This document shows, one piece after another, positions 42,304 to 51,295 of a stretch of DNA of 62,558 nucleotides. The DNA is from Verrucomicrobiota bacterium (lineage in GTDB: Bacteria; Verrucomicrobiota; Verrucomicrobiia; Limisphaerales; UBA1096). The DNA is taken from the NCBI GenBank assembly GCA_014382705.1, contig JACNJE010000104.1:46624-109181 (forward strand). The letters are read 5' to 3'. How positions within the stretch are numbered: the first letter of the stretch is position 1; each line of letters begins with the position of its first letter. Made by a program: the position numbers and the translations under genes. The notes beneath the pieces were generated by a model. The model worked only from the letters and a program-made list of their open reading frames with translations. It made no database searches and had not been told where the DNA came from.

Positions 42304-44348
42304 CGCTTGGCCAAGCGCGGCCCTCCTTTCTTCCGTTCACGTTCCAAGTCGCGTATCGCGCGGTAAATCCTGCCGGCGATTGGCGCGCAGGTGGTGCCAC
42401 CCGACTCGCCGCTCTCCACCATCACGACCACGGTGTAGCGCGGCGACTCCACAGGTGCAAACGACACGAACCAAGTGATGTGATCGGTGCGAAAGAGGCG
42501 CGCCCCGGTCCGGGGGTTGAATTTCCCGGTAGGCACCTTGATCTGCGCCGTGCCGGTTTTTCCGCCAATGGCCAAGCCCGGCACGAGCGCGGCCCGGCCG
42601 CTGCCGTCGCGGTCGGCCACATCAGCCAGCATCGCCCGGTGAAGCAACTCGACGGTTTCCGGTTTCAGGTTCAGGTCGTCATGCACCGTCACCGGGATCA
42701 CCTGGTTTTGCGCTTGGCCAAAGGCCTGCCGCGACTCGACCCGTGTCACCAGGCGCGGCTGCAGCACCTTCCCGCCGTTGGCCACCGCCGAGGTCATCAC
42801 CGCCATTTGCAGCGGGGTGACGGTGATCTCACCCTGGCCAATGCAGAGGTTGGCCACGTCGCCGGCTGCCCAGGTAACCTTCTCGCCGAATTGGTTCGTT
42901 CGTTTCAATTTGTTGCCGCGCGCCGGAAAATAACCGCGCCCCTCGCGGATGGGGCTGGCCAAGTTGCCGGGCAGACTGGTGAGCGTTTTTTTTCCAAGGC
43001 GAAATCGGTTCCCCCAGTCAAGCAGCACCCGCTTGCCTTGCTGCCACTGGTCGGTTCGGCCGTCGGGCGTCAATGCGTAATGGATGAAATAGGTGTTGCT
43101 CGACCGCTTGAACGCCCGGATGAAATCGTAATCCCCCGGCGGCGCGGTGTCATCCAGCGAGTAGCGGGGGTAAAGGCGTTGGTTCCGGAAATAACCGGGG
43201 TTGTAAACCGGGTTCTCCGGGTTGAGCAAACCCTCCTCAAGGTAGGCCACGGAGGATATAAGTTTAAAGATGGAACCGGGCGGGTATGCCACGCCGCCGC
43301 TGCCGGCGGCCCGGTTGAGCCAACGGTTGAGACGCTCATCGTTCAACTGCGTAATCTCCGCACGCGAAAAACCGGAAATGAATTTGTTGGAATCGAACCC
43401 CGGCAGGGACACCAGCGCCAACAGGTCGCCGGTGTTCGGCTCCATCACCACGACGGCGCCGCGCGTCTCGGGCCCGTTGGACTGTAGCGCCGCCTCGGCC
43501 GCCAACTGGATGTCGCGGTCTATCGAAAGCGCCATGTCGAAGCCTGATTCCGGCCAGAGCCAGACTTCCTCGCTGGTTCGATAACTGATGTTGTTGACGT
43601 GAATGGTCTTGGCACCGGCCGCTCCACGAAGCAGCCCGTCATAAACCCCCTCCAGCCCGTCAACGCCGATGTAGTCCGGCAAGCGATAGCGAAAACGGGG
43701 CTGAGGGCCACCGTCGCTGTCCGGATCATCCTCCCGGCGCAAATAACCCAGCGTGTGAAATGCCATGTCGCCGTTGGGATAGGTTCGCACCGGGTTGACC
43801 GACAGGTCGACACCCGGAACGGAATGGATCTGTTCGACAAACCGTGCCACTTGGTCCGGCGAAAGATCCGGTATCACGGTCATCGGCGTATAACGACGCT
43901 TGTAATAATGGTTGTGGAATTTCTCCTGGTCGAGTACCAGCGGCTGGCCAAGCCGGAGGCTCACCTGCATGGTCAGGTTGCTGACGACCTGGTAGCGGGC
44001 CTCCCTCCCCAACTCATCCTGCTCGGGCCGGCTCATTCGCCGTCCGGCTTTCAGGCGCTTGTAGTGGGTGTAAAACAGCGGGCGCAGCTCGTCGATGTAC
44101 ATGTGCACATCGAACCGCAGGCGGTTCATCGCCAACGGCTGCCGGTGGCGATCCACGATATGGCCCCGCGTGGCCGGAAGGCGCACGGTACGAATCGATT
44201 GATTCTGCTGCCGGTCGCGGAAATCGCTGCCGGAGGCGACCTGAAGGCGCCACAGGCTCGCCGCCAGCAGGAACATGCAGCACAGGATGAAGATCGTCAT
44301 CACCCGGATCGGGATCTCCTTGCAGCGCAGTTGGTCGAAAATAAACAC
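42300..44348 (-). CDS. mrdA: Penicillin-binding protein 2 (transpeptidase)
   Basis: PBP2 is the rod-system transpeptidase. The 682-residue product has an N-terminal membrane anchor (about residues 15-34), a dimerisation domain, and the catalytic motifs SxxK in 'YPPGSIFKLISS' (about residue 355), SxN in 'KRSSNTYF' (about 414) and KTG in 'IGGKTGTAQIKV' (near 593). The protein ends '..GPRLAKR', encoded by a palindrome copy at the stop codon. It overlaps rodA by 4 bp. Confidence 0.96.
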   Translation of the reverse strand: MFIFDQLRCKEIPIRVMTIFILCCMFLLAASLWRLQVASGSDFRDRQQNQSIRTVRLPATRGHIVDRHRQPLAMNRLRFDVHMYIDELRPLFYTHYKRLKAGRRMSRPEQDELGREARYQVVSNLTMQVSLRLGQPLVLDQEKFHNHYYKRRYTPMTVIPDLSPDQVARFVEQIHSVPGVDLSVNPVRTYPNGDMAFHTLGYLRREDDPDSDGGPQPRFRYRLPDYIGVDGLEGVYDGLLRGAAGAKTIHVNNISYRTSEEVWLWPESGFDMALSIDRDIQLAAEAALQSNGPETRGAVVVMEPNTGDLLALVSLPGFDSNKFISGFSRAEITQLNDERLNRWLNRAAGSGGVAYPPGSIFKLISSVAYLEEGLLNPENPVYNPGYFRNQRLYPRYSLDDTAPPGDYDFIRAFKRSSNTYFIHYALTPDGRTDQWQQGKRVLLDWGNRFRLGKKTLTSLPGNLASPIREGRGYFPARGNKLKRTNQFGEKVTWAAGDVANLCIGQGEITVTPLQMAVMTSAVANGGKVLQPRLVTRVESRQAFGQAQNQVIPVTVHDDLNLKPETVELLHRAMLADVADRDGSGRAALVPGLAIGGKTGTAQIKVPTGKFNPRTGARLFRTDHITWFVSFAPVESPRYTVVVMVESGESGGTTCAPIAGRIYRAIRDLERERKKGGPRLAKR

Positions 44349-44362
44349 GATGCCTCTCTTGC

Positions 44363-44923
44363 TCAGTTTTTTCCGCGCACAATCTGGCGGTTCGCGTTGG
44401 GCCAGCGGTTCGGGTCATGCACCGGATGCGACAGCCAGCGGTCGAGCCGCTTGGCCAAGCGGTCGAACACCGGGACCGCCACGCCGCAGAGCAGCGCGTT
44501 GACCAGGCACCAGGCACCCATCTCCCACCCCAGCAACGGGTTGGCACCCACCAGTTGCAGCAGCCAAACCTGCAGCAGCGGCACCAAGGCGCCCGCCGCC
44601 GTGCCAAGGTAGAATTGCGCCACCAGTTCATTCCGCAGGATCAAGCCTCGAAAGCTGAATACCGCCCAGCCGACGATGAACAACGGCAGCACACTCAAGC
44701 CCAGGGGATTGGCCGACAGGCTGTCCAGCCACAGGCCGGTCAGCATGGCGACGGAGCCAACCTGCCCGGCACCCAGCGCCAGCCCGGCGCACACCATCAA
44801 CGCCGGGGTGAGGTCGGGCTGGAAGCCGAGCCACCCCCTTGGCCCCTGCCAATGGGACTGCAAAAACACGAGCAGATAAGCCCCGATCAGCAGCGCCACG
44901 GTCTTGTTGATTCTTCCCGTCAC
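44363..44923 (-). CDS. mreD: Rod shape-determining protein MreD
   Basis: MreD is a small polytopic membrane protein of the elongasome. The 186-residue product has about five hydrophobic segments ('TVALLIGAYLLVFLQS' at the start, 'LMVCAGLALGAGQVGSVAML' near residue 43). Sequence conservation in MreD is low, so the call depends on hydrophobicity and position between mreC and mrdA. The C-terminal part contains 'FDRLAKRLDRWL', encoded by a full 16-bp palindrome at 44447-44462. Confidence 0.85.
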   Translation of the reverse strand: MTGRINKTVALLIGAYLLVFLQSHWQGPRGWLGFQPDLTPALMVCAGLALGAGQVGSVAMLTGLWLDSLSANPLGLSVLPLFIVGWAVFSFRGLILRNELVAQFYLGTAAGALVPLLQVWLLQLVGANPLLGWEMGAWCLVNALLCGVAVPVFDRLAKRLDRWLSHPVHDPNRWPNANRQIVRGKN

Positions 44924-44932
44924 AATACTACT

Positions 44933-45775
44933 TCAAAAATGGGTCAACACCCGCACGGTCTCGAGTTGGTTTAGGTTGGCGTACAGCCTGACCCGGGCCT
45001 CGGTGTACAACCCATCCTTAGAGATCCATGAATCCACCACTTGGCCAACCGGGATTTCCTTTGGGAATCCCCCTCCAAGCCCGCTGGTCACCACCGCCTG
45101 GCCCGGACGCACCTCGACATCGTTTGGCAGATAGGTCAGCTCCACCATCCGGGGATTCGCGCTGTATTGCCGTGGTGAGACAATCCCGCCCTGGCTTCGG
45201 GACTCCTTGAGCAGCGCCGAGAACCGGCAGTTGGGATCCCCGACCAGCAACACCCATGAGGTCAGCGGCCCCACCTCGGAGATGCGCCCCACCAACTCGC
45301 CCCGAACCGAGATGACCGGCTGGTTCAGGCGAAGCTCCTTGTTCGCGCCCATGTTGATCTTGATCCGCCGCCACCAGTTGAACGGGTCGCGGCCCACGAC
45401 CCGGACCAGCTTGCTTTTCCACGGGATGCTCTGCCCCCACTGCTCAGCTTCCCGGAGCTGGTTGATTTCCTCCCTAAGCTGGGCATTCTCCATCCGAAGG
45501 TCCGCCACGGACGGGGACCGATCAGCCGCTTGGCCAAGCGCTTGGTTTGCGGGGTAGGAATCGGGCTCGGTGGTGCCCAGCTGGCCAAGCGACTCGAGCG
45601 CCGCCTGGCCGGTGGTGCTGATGCCGATCGCCGGCAGAAACAAGCCACCGATGGCCGACTTGAGGCGTGCCCGGACGCTCTCCGGCATCACCAGCAGCAG
45701 AAACACGGTCAGGAGCACCGCCCCAACCGCCGTCTGCTGCGATTTGTAAAAAAACTGTTTCATCCCGTCATGCAA
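44933..45775 (-). CDS. mreC: Rod shape-determining protein MreC
   Basis: MreC is the periplasmic elongasome scaffold. The 280-residue product has an N-terminal membrane helix (about residues 15-31), a short coiled coil ('LRMENAQLREEINQLREAEQ', about residues 94-113), then beta domains with 'VISVRGELVGRISEVGPLTS' and 'AVVTSGLGGGFPKEIPVG' (about residues 227-244). These are standard MreC features. Residues encoded by a double palindrome (45526-45545) form the linker between the membrane helix and the coiled coil. Confidence 0.93.
   Translation of the reverse strand: MHDGMKQFFYKSQQTAVGAVLLTVFLLLVMPESVRARLKSAIGGLFLPAIGISTTGQAALESLGQLGTTEPDSYPANQALGQAADRSPSVADLRMENAQLREEINQLREAEQWGQSIPWKSKLVRVVGRDPFNWWRRIKINMGANKELRLNQPVISVRGELVGRISEVGPLTSWVLLVGDPNCRFSALLKESRSQGGIVSPRQYSANPRMVELTYLPNDVEVRPGQAVVTSGLGGGFPKEIPVGQVVDSWISKDGLYTEARVRLYANLNQLETVRVLTHF
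45526..45545. repeat. Extended palindrome copy inside mreC
   Basis: CCGCTTGGCCAAGCGC followed by TTGG gives 1.5 units of the 12-bp repeat. It is read as part of NQALGQAADRS in the linker of MreC. Confidence 0.9.
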
Positions 45776-45790
45776 CGGGACGAACGCACA

Positions 45791-46819
45791 CTACTCTCCG
45801 CTCGAGGATGCCACCCGCCGCAGGAACTGCAACTCCTGCAGCACCCGCCCGGTCCCCTCGGCTACAGCCGTCAACGGGGAGTCGGCGATGTGAACCGGCA
45901 GGCCGGTCTCCTCGGCGATCAACTGGTCGATGCCCCTCAGGAGGGCACCGCCACCCGCAACGATGATGCCGCGGTCAACGAGGTCGGCCGAAAGCTCGGG
46001 GGGACACCGTTCCAGCGTCAAGCGGATGGACTCAAGAATGTTGTTCAGCGGTTCCTTCAACGCATCCCGGATTTCCTCGGAGCGAACCGTCATGATCCGC
46101 GGCAGGCCCGCGCTCAGGTCCCTGCCCTTCACTTCCATCGAAAGCTCCTCCTCCAGTGGATACGCCGAGCCGATCGTGATCTTGATCTCCTCTGCTGTGC
46201 GTTCGCCTATCATCAAATTGTAGGCACGCTTCATGTAGGCCATGATCGTGTCGTCAAACTCATCGCCGCCGACACGCAAACTGCGGCTGAACACGATTCC
46301 CGCGAGCGAGATGATCGCGATCTCGCAGGTGCCGCCGCCGATATCGACAATCATGTTGCCGGTCGGTTCGTGCACGGGCAGCCCCACGCCGATCGCCGAG
46401 GCCATCGGCTGCTCAATCAGGTACACCTCCCTCGCCCCGGCGTGGATGGCGGAGTCCTTGACCGCGCGCTTCTCCACCTCAGTGATGCCGGAAGGCACCG
46501 CCACCACCACCCGCGGGGCGATCAGCTTGCGGTTGTGCACCTTCTGGATGAAGTTGCGCAACATCGCCTCGGTGATCTCGAAATCGGCAATGACCCCGTC
46601 CTTCATCGGGCGGATGGCCACGATATTGCCCGGCGTCCGGCCGAGCATCCGTTTCGCCTCCTCGCCCACAGCCAGCACGGTGGTCATCCCGGCCTCAATC
46701 GCGACGACGGACGGTTCACGCAGCACAATCCCCCTGTCTCGAACAAATACGAGGGAGTTGGCCGTGCCCAGATCGATTCCGATATCGTTGGAAAACAGGC
46801 TCTTAAAGTTACCTAACAT
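45791..46819 (-). CDS. mreB: Rod shape-determining protein MreB
   Basis: MreB is the actin-like filament that organises lateral wall synthesis. The 342-residue product has '[20 protein letters not shown]' (about residues 14-33, phosphate-1 loop), '[20 protein letters not shown]' (about 160-179, phosphate-2), and '[17 protein letters not shown]' (about 288-304, adenosine motif). It is the first gene of the operon mreB-mreC-mreD-mrdA-rodA-rne, all on the minus strand with gaps of at most 15 bp or short overlaps. Confidence 0.98.
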   Translation of the reverse strand: MLGNFKSLFSNDIGIDLGTANSLVFVRDRGIVLREPSVVAIEAGMTTVLAVGEEAKRMLGRTPGNIVAIRPMKDGVIADFEITEAMLRNFIQKVHNRKLIAPRVVVAVPSGITEVEKRAVKDSAIHAGAREVYLIEQPMASAIGVGLPVHEPTGNMIVDIGGGTCEIAIISLAGIVFSRSLRVGGDEFDDTIMAYMKRAYNLMIGERTAEEIKITIGSAYPLEEELSMEVKGRDLSAGLPRIMTVRSEEIRDALKEPLNNILESIRLTLERCPPELSADLVDRGIIVAGGGALLRGIDQLIAEETGLPVHIADSPLTAVAEGTGRVLQELQFLRRVASSSGE

Positions 46820-46839
46820 GAATAACGCCTAAACGAACC

Positions 46840-46869
46840 AGCCTACGGTTTCCTCTTCGAAACCGTCAA
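46840..46869 (-). promoter_or_regulatory. Candidate mreB promoter with internal inverted repeat
   Basis: On the minus strand TTGACG (46869-46864), eighteen bases, then TAGGCT (46845-46840) can serve as -35 and -10. The spacer holds a perfect 8-bp inverted repeat, ACGGTTTC and GAAACCGT with a six-base loop (46845-46866), which overlaps both boxes and could be an operator. Confidence 0.4.
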
Positions 46870-46956
46870 GTGAATACCCTTTTTTGCAGCAGAAATAGTG
46901 GGAAAAAGTCTCAAGGACCCCGTTCCATCCCCTCGGTTATGGCAACAGCTCACTGA

Positions 46957-46972
46957 CCGCTTGGCCAAGCGG
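46957..46972. repeat. Perfect 16-bp palindrome upstream of the esterase gene
   Basis: CCGCTTGGCCAAGCGG in the 214-bp space between divergent mreB and the gene at 47034. The rest of the space holds the mreB promoter and no gene. Confidence 0.93.
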
Positions 46973-47033
46973 AAGGTCCACGGGTTCCATTCCGGCCTTG
47001 CTTCTTCGCCACCGCTTGGCTTGGATCCCCCCC

Positions 47034-48344
47034 ATGCCAATGCTCCGACCGGTAACTTATGCGATTGGCCTCGCCCTGTTGACCATGCCTGATCCCGAAA
47101 CAACCGCCGCCAATTATGACGAAGCCAAGGTGCCGGCGTACGACCTCCCCGACCCGCTCATGATGCAGGACGGCACCCCGGTGAAATCGGCGAAAGCCTG
47201 GACGGAGGAACGCCGCCCGGAGGTGCTCGAGCTGTTCCGCGAGCAGGTTTACGGGCGCAGCCCGGGACGGCCAAGCGGACTCCAGTTTAAGGTCATCCAA
47301 AACGACGACACCGCACTCGGCGGCAAGGCGATCCGGCGCGAGGTGCTCATCACCTACGCCCGCCAAGAGGAAACGCCGGAAGCCAACCTGCTAATTTACA
47401 TCCCCAAAAATGTCGACGGGCCGGTGCCTGTTTTTTTGACGCTCAACTTTTACGGCAACCAAACCATCCACCCCGACCCTGCGATTTCCATCACCCGATC
47501 ATGGGCGCGCAACTCCGAGCGACACGGCATAACGGAGAATCGCCCCGGTGAAGCCTCCCGTGGCATCGCAAAAGCCATCGCCTCAGGCAGCTACGAGGAG
47601 GGGTACTCTGACAAGCCGGGCGACAATGCGGTGGAGGTCATCTTGAACCGAGGCTACGCCTTGGCCACCATTTATTACGGCGACATTGACCCCGACTTCG
47701 ACGACGGATTCGCCAACGGCGTCCATCGACTCTACCCGAAACCGAAGGCGGACGAATGGGGCAGCATCGCCACTTGGGCGTGGGGACTGAGCCGATGCCT
47801 CGACTACCTCGAGACCGATCGCAAAATCAATGCCAAAAAGGTCGCTGTCATGGGGCATTCGCGCCTTGGCAAAACCGCGCTTTGGGCGGCAGCGGAAGAT
47901 GAGCGCTTCGCGCTGGCGATCTCAAACAACTCCGGCTGCGGCGGCGCAGCATTGAGTCGGCGCGAGTTCGGCGAGACGGTCAAGCGCATCAACACGGTCT
48001 TTCCCCACTGGTTCTGCGACAACTTCACGAAATACAACGACCGCGTGAACGAGCTGCCGGTCGACCAACATTTGCTCGTCGCGCTTTCCGCCCCGCGCCC
48101 CGTCTACATCGCGAGCGCGACCAACGACCTTCACGCCGATCCGAGGGGTGAGTTTCTTTCGGCCCGCCATGCCGACCCTGTCTACGGGTTGTTTGGCCTA
48201 AAAGGCGTCGGCTTGGCCAAGCAGCCGAAGCCCGATCACACCGTCGGGAATCACATCGGCTACCACCTTCGCACCGGCAAACACGCCGTTACCGCCTTCG
48301 ACTGGGAGCAATACCTCAACTTCGCCGACCGCCACTTGAAGTAA
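47034..48344 (+). CDS. Exported alpha/beta hydrolase, CE15 glucuronoyl-esterase-like
   Basis: CE15 enzymes cleave ester links between glucuronate on xylan and lignin or other groups. From the ATG at 47034 the product has 436 residues, with a short hydrophobic N-terminus (PVTYAIGLALL) that may be a signal. The nucleophile motif 'MGHSRLGKTALWAAAEDERF' (about residues 264-283) has the family's GxSRxGK pattern, and 'SNNSGCGGAA' follows. The C-terminal His segment is 'DHTVGNHIGYHLRTGKH' (about 402-418). The natural substrate is not certain. A nearby KDG kinase and sulfatase fit a polysaccharide-degrading lifestyle. Confidence 0.82.
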   Translation: MPMLRPVTYAIGLALLTMPDPETTAANYDEAKVPAYDLPDPLMMQDGTPVKSAKAWTEERRPEVLELFREQVYGRSPGRPSGLQFKVIQNDDTALGGKAIRREVLITYARQEETPEANLLIYIPKNVDGPVPVFLTLNFYGNQTIHPDPAISITRSWARNSERHGITENRPGEASRGIAKAIASGSYEEGYSDKPGDNAVEVILNRGYALATIYYGDIDPDFDDGFANGVHRLYPKPKADEWGSIATWAWGLSRCLDYLETDRKINAKKVAVMGHSRLGKTALWAAAEDERFALAISNNSGCGGAALSRREFGETVKRINTVFPHWFCDNFTKYNDRVNELPVDQHLLVALSAPRPVYIASATNDLHADPRGEFLSARHADPVYGLFGLKGVGLAKQPKPDHTVGNHIGYHLRTGKHAVTAFDWEQYLNFADRHLK

Positions 48345-48346
48345 CC

Positions 48347-48369
48347 TGGCCAAGCGCTTGGCCAAGCGG
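48347..48369. repeat. Tandem palindrome copy just after the esterase stop codon
   Basis: TGGCCAAGCGC followed by TTGGCCAAGCGG, starting 2 bp after the stop codon; almost two full 12-bp units. Confidence 0.93.
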
Positions 48370-48379
48370 CTGCGGCAAC

Positions 48380-48535
48380 TCACCCGCATCGGGCTCCGTC
48401 GCAGCACGATTCAGTGACGGTGTGGCACTTGGGGCACTCCATGTGGGCGCGCACGAAGATCGGCGGTTCCGTGCAGCCGCAATATTTGCAGCGGGGTGGC
48501 TCGGCCTTTTTCGGCTTTTTACGGTCACTCGCCAT
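48380..48535 (-). CDS. 51-residue zinc-ribbon-like protein
   Basis: This small open frame encodes 51 residues with eight Cys: CKYCGC near residues 16-21, CPKCH near 34-38 and ESCCDGARCG at the C-terminus. A Lys/Pro-rich start (MASDRKKPKKAEPP) precedes the Cys pairs. The two CxxC pairs suggest a zinc ribbon. The Cys pattern and even spacing make a chance frame unlikely. The gene lies 14 bp downstream of the YdhR-like gene on the same strand, so the two are probably co-transcribed. Function unknown. Confidence 0.65.
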   Translation of the reverse strand: MASDRKKPKKAEPPRCKYCGCTEPPIFVRAHMECPKCHTVTESCCDGARCG

Positions 48536-48549
48536 GGTGTTCGCCCCGG

Positions 48550-48855
48550 TCATTCCAGCCCACGGGTTGCCCGGGTCGGCCCTTCCAGAATCTCGAAATC
48601 CTTGGAGGAGACATTCTCAAACGCGGGGTTGCTGGCCACTTGGCTGAACAACTCCGACTCAAGGTAGCGCTGCATCGCTTCACGGCTCTCCCAAATGTAA
48701 ACACCCCCGTAGGTGTTGTTCTCCTCGTCCGCGAGCCAATGCTTGGATTGCAATCCGGGCAGGTCCGCGAACGCCTGCGCGATCTCGTTGCATGAACCCT
48801 CGTAATCGTGCCGGGAAAGATCCTTCAAGTTGAAGTTGATAATCTGAATGTGCAT
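48550..48855 (-). CDS. YdhR/ABM-like small monooxygenase-fold protein
   Basis: From the ATG at 48855 the product has 101 residues and starts 'MHIQIINFNLKDLSRHDYEG'. The ferredoxin-like pattern with 'LPGLQSKHWLADEENNTYGG' (about residues 31-50) and 'YIWESREAMQRYLESELFSQ' (about 53-72) resembles the YdhR putative monooxygenase family and dimeric alpha-beta-barrel proteins. An upstream start at 48879 would add eight residues of poor quality. The substrate is unknown. Confidence 0.7.
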   Translation of the reverse strand: MHIQIINFNLKDLSRHDYEGSCNEIAQAFADLPGLQSKHWLADEENNTYGGVYIWESREAMQRYLESELFSQVASNPAFENVSSKDFEILEGPTRATRGLE

Positions 48856-49064
48856 CTCGCGGAAACCGTTGCCTCGCAAAATGCCGCTGGCAAGCCTTCA
48901 TTCGCTGCCCCCACTCGCTGGCCACCTCACGCGACACACGCGATCACCCTCCAGCCCCCGACCATGAGAACTTTTCAATGAGCTATGACAGTTTAAACTT
49001 CGCGCTTGCAACTCGTTGCCTCTGCACGGAGGCTGGCCACCCTTTTTTGGGAACCCGACTCACT

Positions 49065-50411
49065 ATGGGAAAAGCCAAACGTGAACAAGAGAATCAGGCC
49101 GCCCAAGCGCCGTTTACCGGCAACTGGACTCACGCGGTTCGGGTGCTGTTGTTTTCCGCGGCGATCATCACCGCCTATCTGGCGCTGGCGACGTTGGCCA
49201 AGGGCGGCGAGGTGCCGGGCTGCGGGCCGGAGTCGGACTGCGACAAGGTGCTCAGCAGCTCATGGGCATATTGGCTGGGCATCCCAGTGTCGCTGCTTGG
49301 CCTTGGGCTATATGGGGCGTTTTTTATCAGCACGTTTTCACTCAAGATTGGCGATTCGCAAAAAGCCCGTCGCGCGCTCAACTCGCTCACGCTGTTCTCT
49401 TTCGCCATCCTCGCGGCGGCCGCTTGGTTTGTCGGCGTGCAGGCGATCGCCATAAAGGCATTTTGCCCGTACTGCTGCACAGCGCACGGCTTGGCCTCAA
49501 TGGCGGCGATCATTTTCCTGAGCCAAGCCAGCGGCATCGGCTCGCGGCTGTCGGTGCGCCTCAACTTCGCCGGCGCGAGCGGAGTGGCGCTGGGCTTGGT
49601 GGCGGTGGTCGCCGCCGGGCAAATCATCCTGCCGAAGGAACAAGCCGCCCCAAAGATTGTTGACCTTGGCCAAGCGCCAACCAACGCGCCGATCGCCGAG
49701 GCCAAGCCAGCCCCAAAACCGGCTCCGCCGCCGACACCTGTTGTCGAGCCGAAACCAGCACCCCCGGCTGCGACGACTGTCTCCCCGGAAGCCCCCTCGA
49801 CAGCCAAGGCGGAACCGTTTTTGGTGCCGCGAACCACCCTGTCGCTCGACGCCTCGCGCCTGCCGCTGATCGGCTCCCCGAAGGCCCCGCACCGGATCGG
49901 TTGCCTGTTTGATTACACCTGCCACCATTGCCGGCAGTTGCACGGTTTCATCCGCGCGGCGATCGACAAGTTTGACGGCCAGCTATCGTGCCTGATGATC
50001 CCGATGCCGCTCGACGCCAACTGCAACGCGCAATTCAAGCGCACACACCGCGACCACGTCGATGCCTGCAAATACGCCAAAATCTGCCTCGCCGTGCAAC
50101 AACTCGCCCCGGCCAAGTACGAGGCGTTTGACCGCTGGCTGTTCACGGACCACAAGACCACCAAGCCGCTCGCGACGGTGAAGGCACGCGCGGCCACCCT
50201 CGTCGGCGCGGCGGCGCTCGACAAGGCCGTCGCCAGCGCAGCCGTGCAACAGCAACTTCAGCAGGACATACGCGCCTACGAGTTAAACACAAAGAACGGC
50301 CGCAACTCGTCGATGCCGCAGACCATCATCAAGGACCGCGTGATGTTCGGCCCCCCGCCGTCAGCCGTCGCGCTGGAATCCATCCTGAAGCAGACGCTTG
50401 GCCTGAAGTAG
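49065..50411 (+). CDS. VKOR-thioredoxin fusion (disulfide-forming oxidoreductase)
   Basis: VKOR-family proteins use quinone to oxidise thiols, here fused to their thioredoxin-like partner. From the ATG at 49065 the product has 448 residues; an ATG at 48978 in frame would add 29. The VKOR part (about residues 20-185) has several membrane helices, the loop Cys pair in 'GCGPESDCDKV' and the active CxxC in 'FCPYCCTAHG'. A long Pro/Ala/Lys linker (about residues 195-255, partly encoded by a palindrome copy) leads to a DsbA/DsbG-like domain with the CHHC active site in 'FDYTCHHCRQLHGF' (near 287). It likely makes disulfides in the periplasm. Confidence 0.88.
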   Translation: MGKAKREQENQAAQAPFTGNWTHAVRVLLFSAAIITAYLALATLAKGGEVPGCGPESDCDKVLSSSWAYWLGIPVSLLGLGLYGAFFISTFSLKIGDSQKARRALNSLTLFSFAILAAAAWFVGVQAIAIKAFCPYCCTAHGLASMAAIIFLSQASGIGSRLSVRLNFAGASGVALGLVAVVAAGQIILPKEQAAPKIVDLGQAPTNAPIAEAKPAPKPAPPPTPVVEPKPAPPAATTVSPEAPSTAKAEPFLVPRTTLSLDASRLPLIGSPKAPHRIGCLFDYTCHHCRQLHGFIRAAIDKFDGQLSCLMIPMPLDANCNAQFKRTHRDHVDACKYAKICLAVQQLAPAKYEAFDRWLFTDHKTTKPLATVKARAATLVGAAALDKAVASAAVQQQLQQDIRAYELNTKNGRNSSMPQTIIKDRVMFGPPPSAVALESILKQTLGLK

Positions 50412-50455
50412 GCGTTGCCGATTGCGCGCTTGGCCAGGCGGCGTTAGCATCGCGC

Positions 50456-51292
50456 GTGCGCTGGACCGCCCGCGACGTCACGTTTGAGTTCCCCCGGCCG
50501 ATGTTGGTGATGGGGATTGTCAACACCACCCCCGACTCGTTCGCCGACGGCGGCCGGTTTCCCGACACCGGCTCGGCGGTCGACCATGCGTTGCGCCTGG
50601 CCGACGAAGGCGCGGAGATTATCGACATCGGCGGCGAATCGACCCGCCCCGGTTCCGATCCAGTTTCGGCGGAGGAGGAATTGCGCCGCGTCGTGCCGGT
50701 GATTGGGCGCTTGGCCAAGCGCAGCGACGTCACCCTCTCGATCGATACGCAAAAACCGGCCGTGGCCAAGGCCGCACTCGACGCCGGTGCGACGATCGTC
50801 AACGACATCGCCGCCAACCGCGAGTCGCCGGAGATGTGGCAGGTCGTCGCCGAAGCCAAGGCCGGCTACGTCTGCATGCATATGCAGGGCACACCGCAAT
50901 CCATGCAGGTTAAGCCGAGTTACGACGACGTGGTGCGGGAGGTTCGCGACTTTTTCGACGAGCGCTTGGCCCGGTTGACGGAGCACGGGGTTGGCGGCGA
51001 ACAGGTGGCGCTCGACCCCGGCATCGGGTTCGGGAAAAACCTGGAGCACAATATAACGTTGCTGGGCGGGCTGAATCGGTTTACCGTTGCGGAGCGTCCG
51101 ATATTGGTCGGGGTGTCCCGGAAGTCGTTCATCGGAAAACTGCTCGGCACACCGACCGACGATCGCCTGCCGGCCTCGCTCGCCTGCGCGGCGTGGGCCA
51201 CGGCCGAGGGAGCCCATGTCGTGCGGGTTCACGATGTGGCCGACACGGTGCAGGCCGTCCGGATGGCGGAGGCGCTGAAGCGCAACAGGTAA
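50456..51292 (+). CDS. folP: Dihydropteroate synthase
   Basis: FolP makes dihydropteroate from pABA in folate synthesis. The 278-residue product starts with GTG and contains the family motifs 'MLVMGIVNTTPDSFADGG' (about residues 16-33), 'IDIGGESTRPGSDPV' (about 57-71), 'ALDPGIGFGKNLEHN' (near 184) and 'PILVGVSRKSFIG' (near 215). A palindrome copy encodes 'GRLAKRSDV'. It is followed after 3 bp by cdaA, an arrangement frequent in many phyla. An imperfect 15-bp palindrome copy lies before its start. Confidence 0.95.
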   Translation: MRWTARDVTFEFPRPMLVMGIVNTTPDSFADGGRFPDTGSAVDHALRLADEGAEIIDIGGESTRPGSDPVSAEEELRRVVPVIGRLAKRSDVTLSIDTQKPAVAKAALDAGATIVNDIAANRESPEMWQVVAEAKAGYVCMHMQGTPQSMQVKPSYDDVVREVRDFFDERLARLTEHGVGGEQVALDPGIGFGKNLEHNITLLGGLNRFTVAERPILVGVSRKSFIGKLLGTPTDDRLPASLACAAWATAEGAHVVRVHDVADTVQAVRMAEALKRNR

Positions 51293-51295
51293 AAC

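Noticed and set aside
45530-46816. 428-codon plus-strand open frame opposite mreB and mreC
   Set aside because: Antisense to mreB, with composition typical of shadow frames (His, Arg, Gln-rich).
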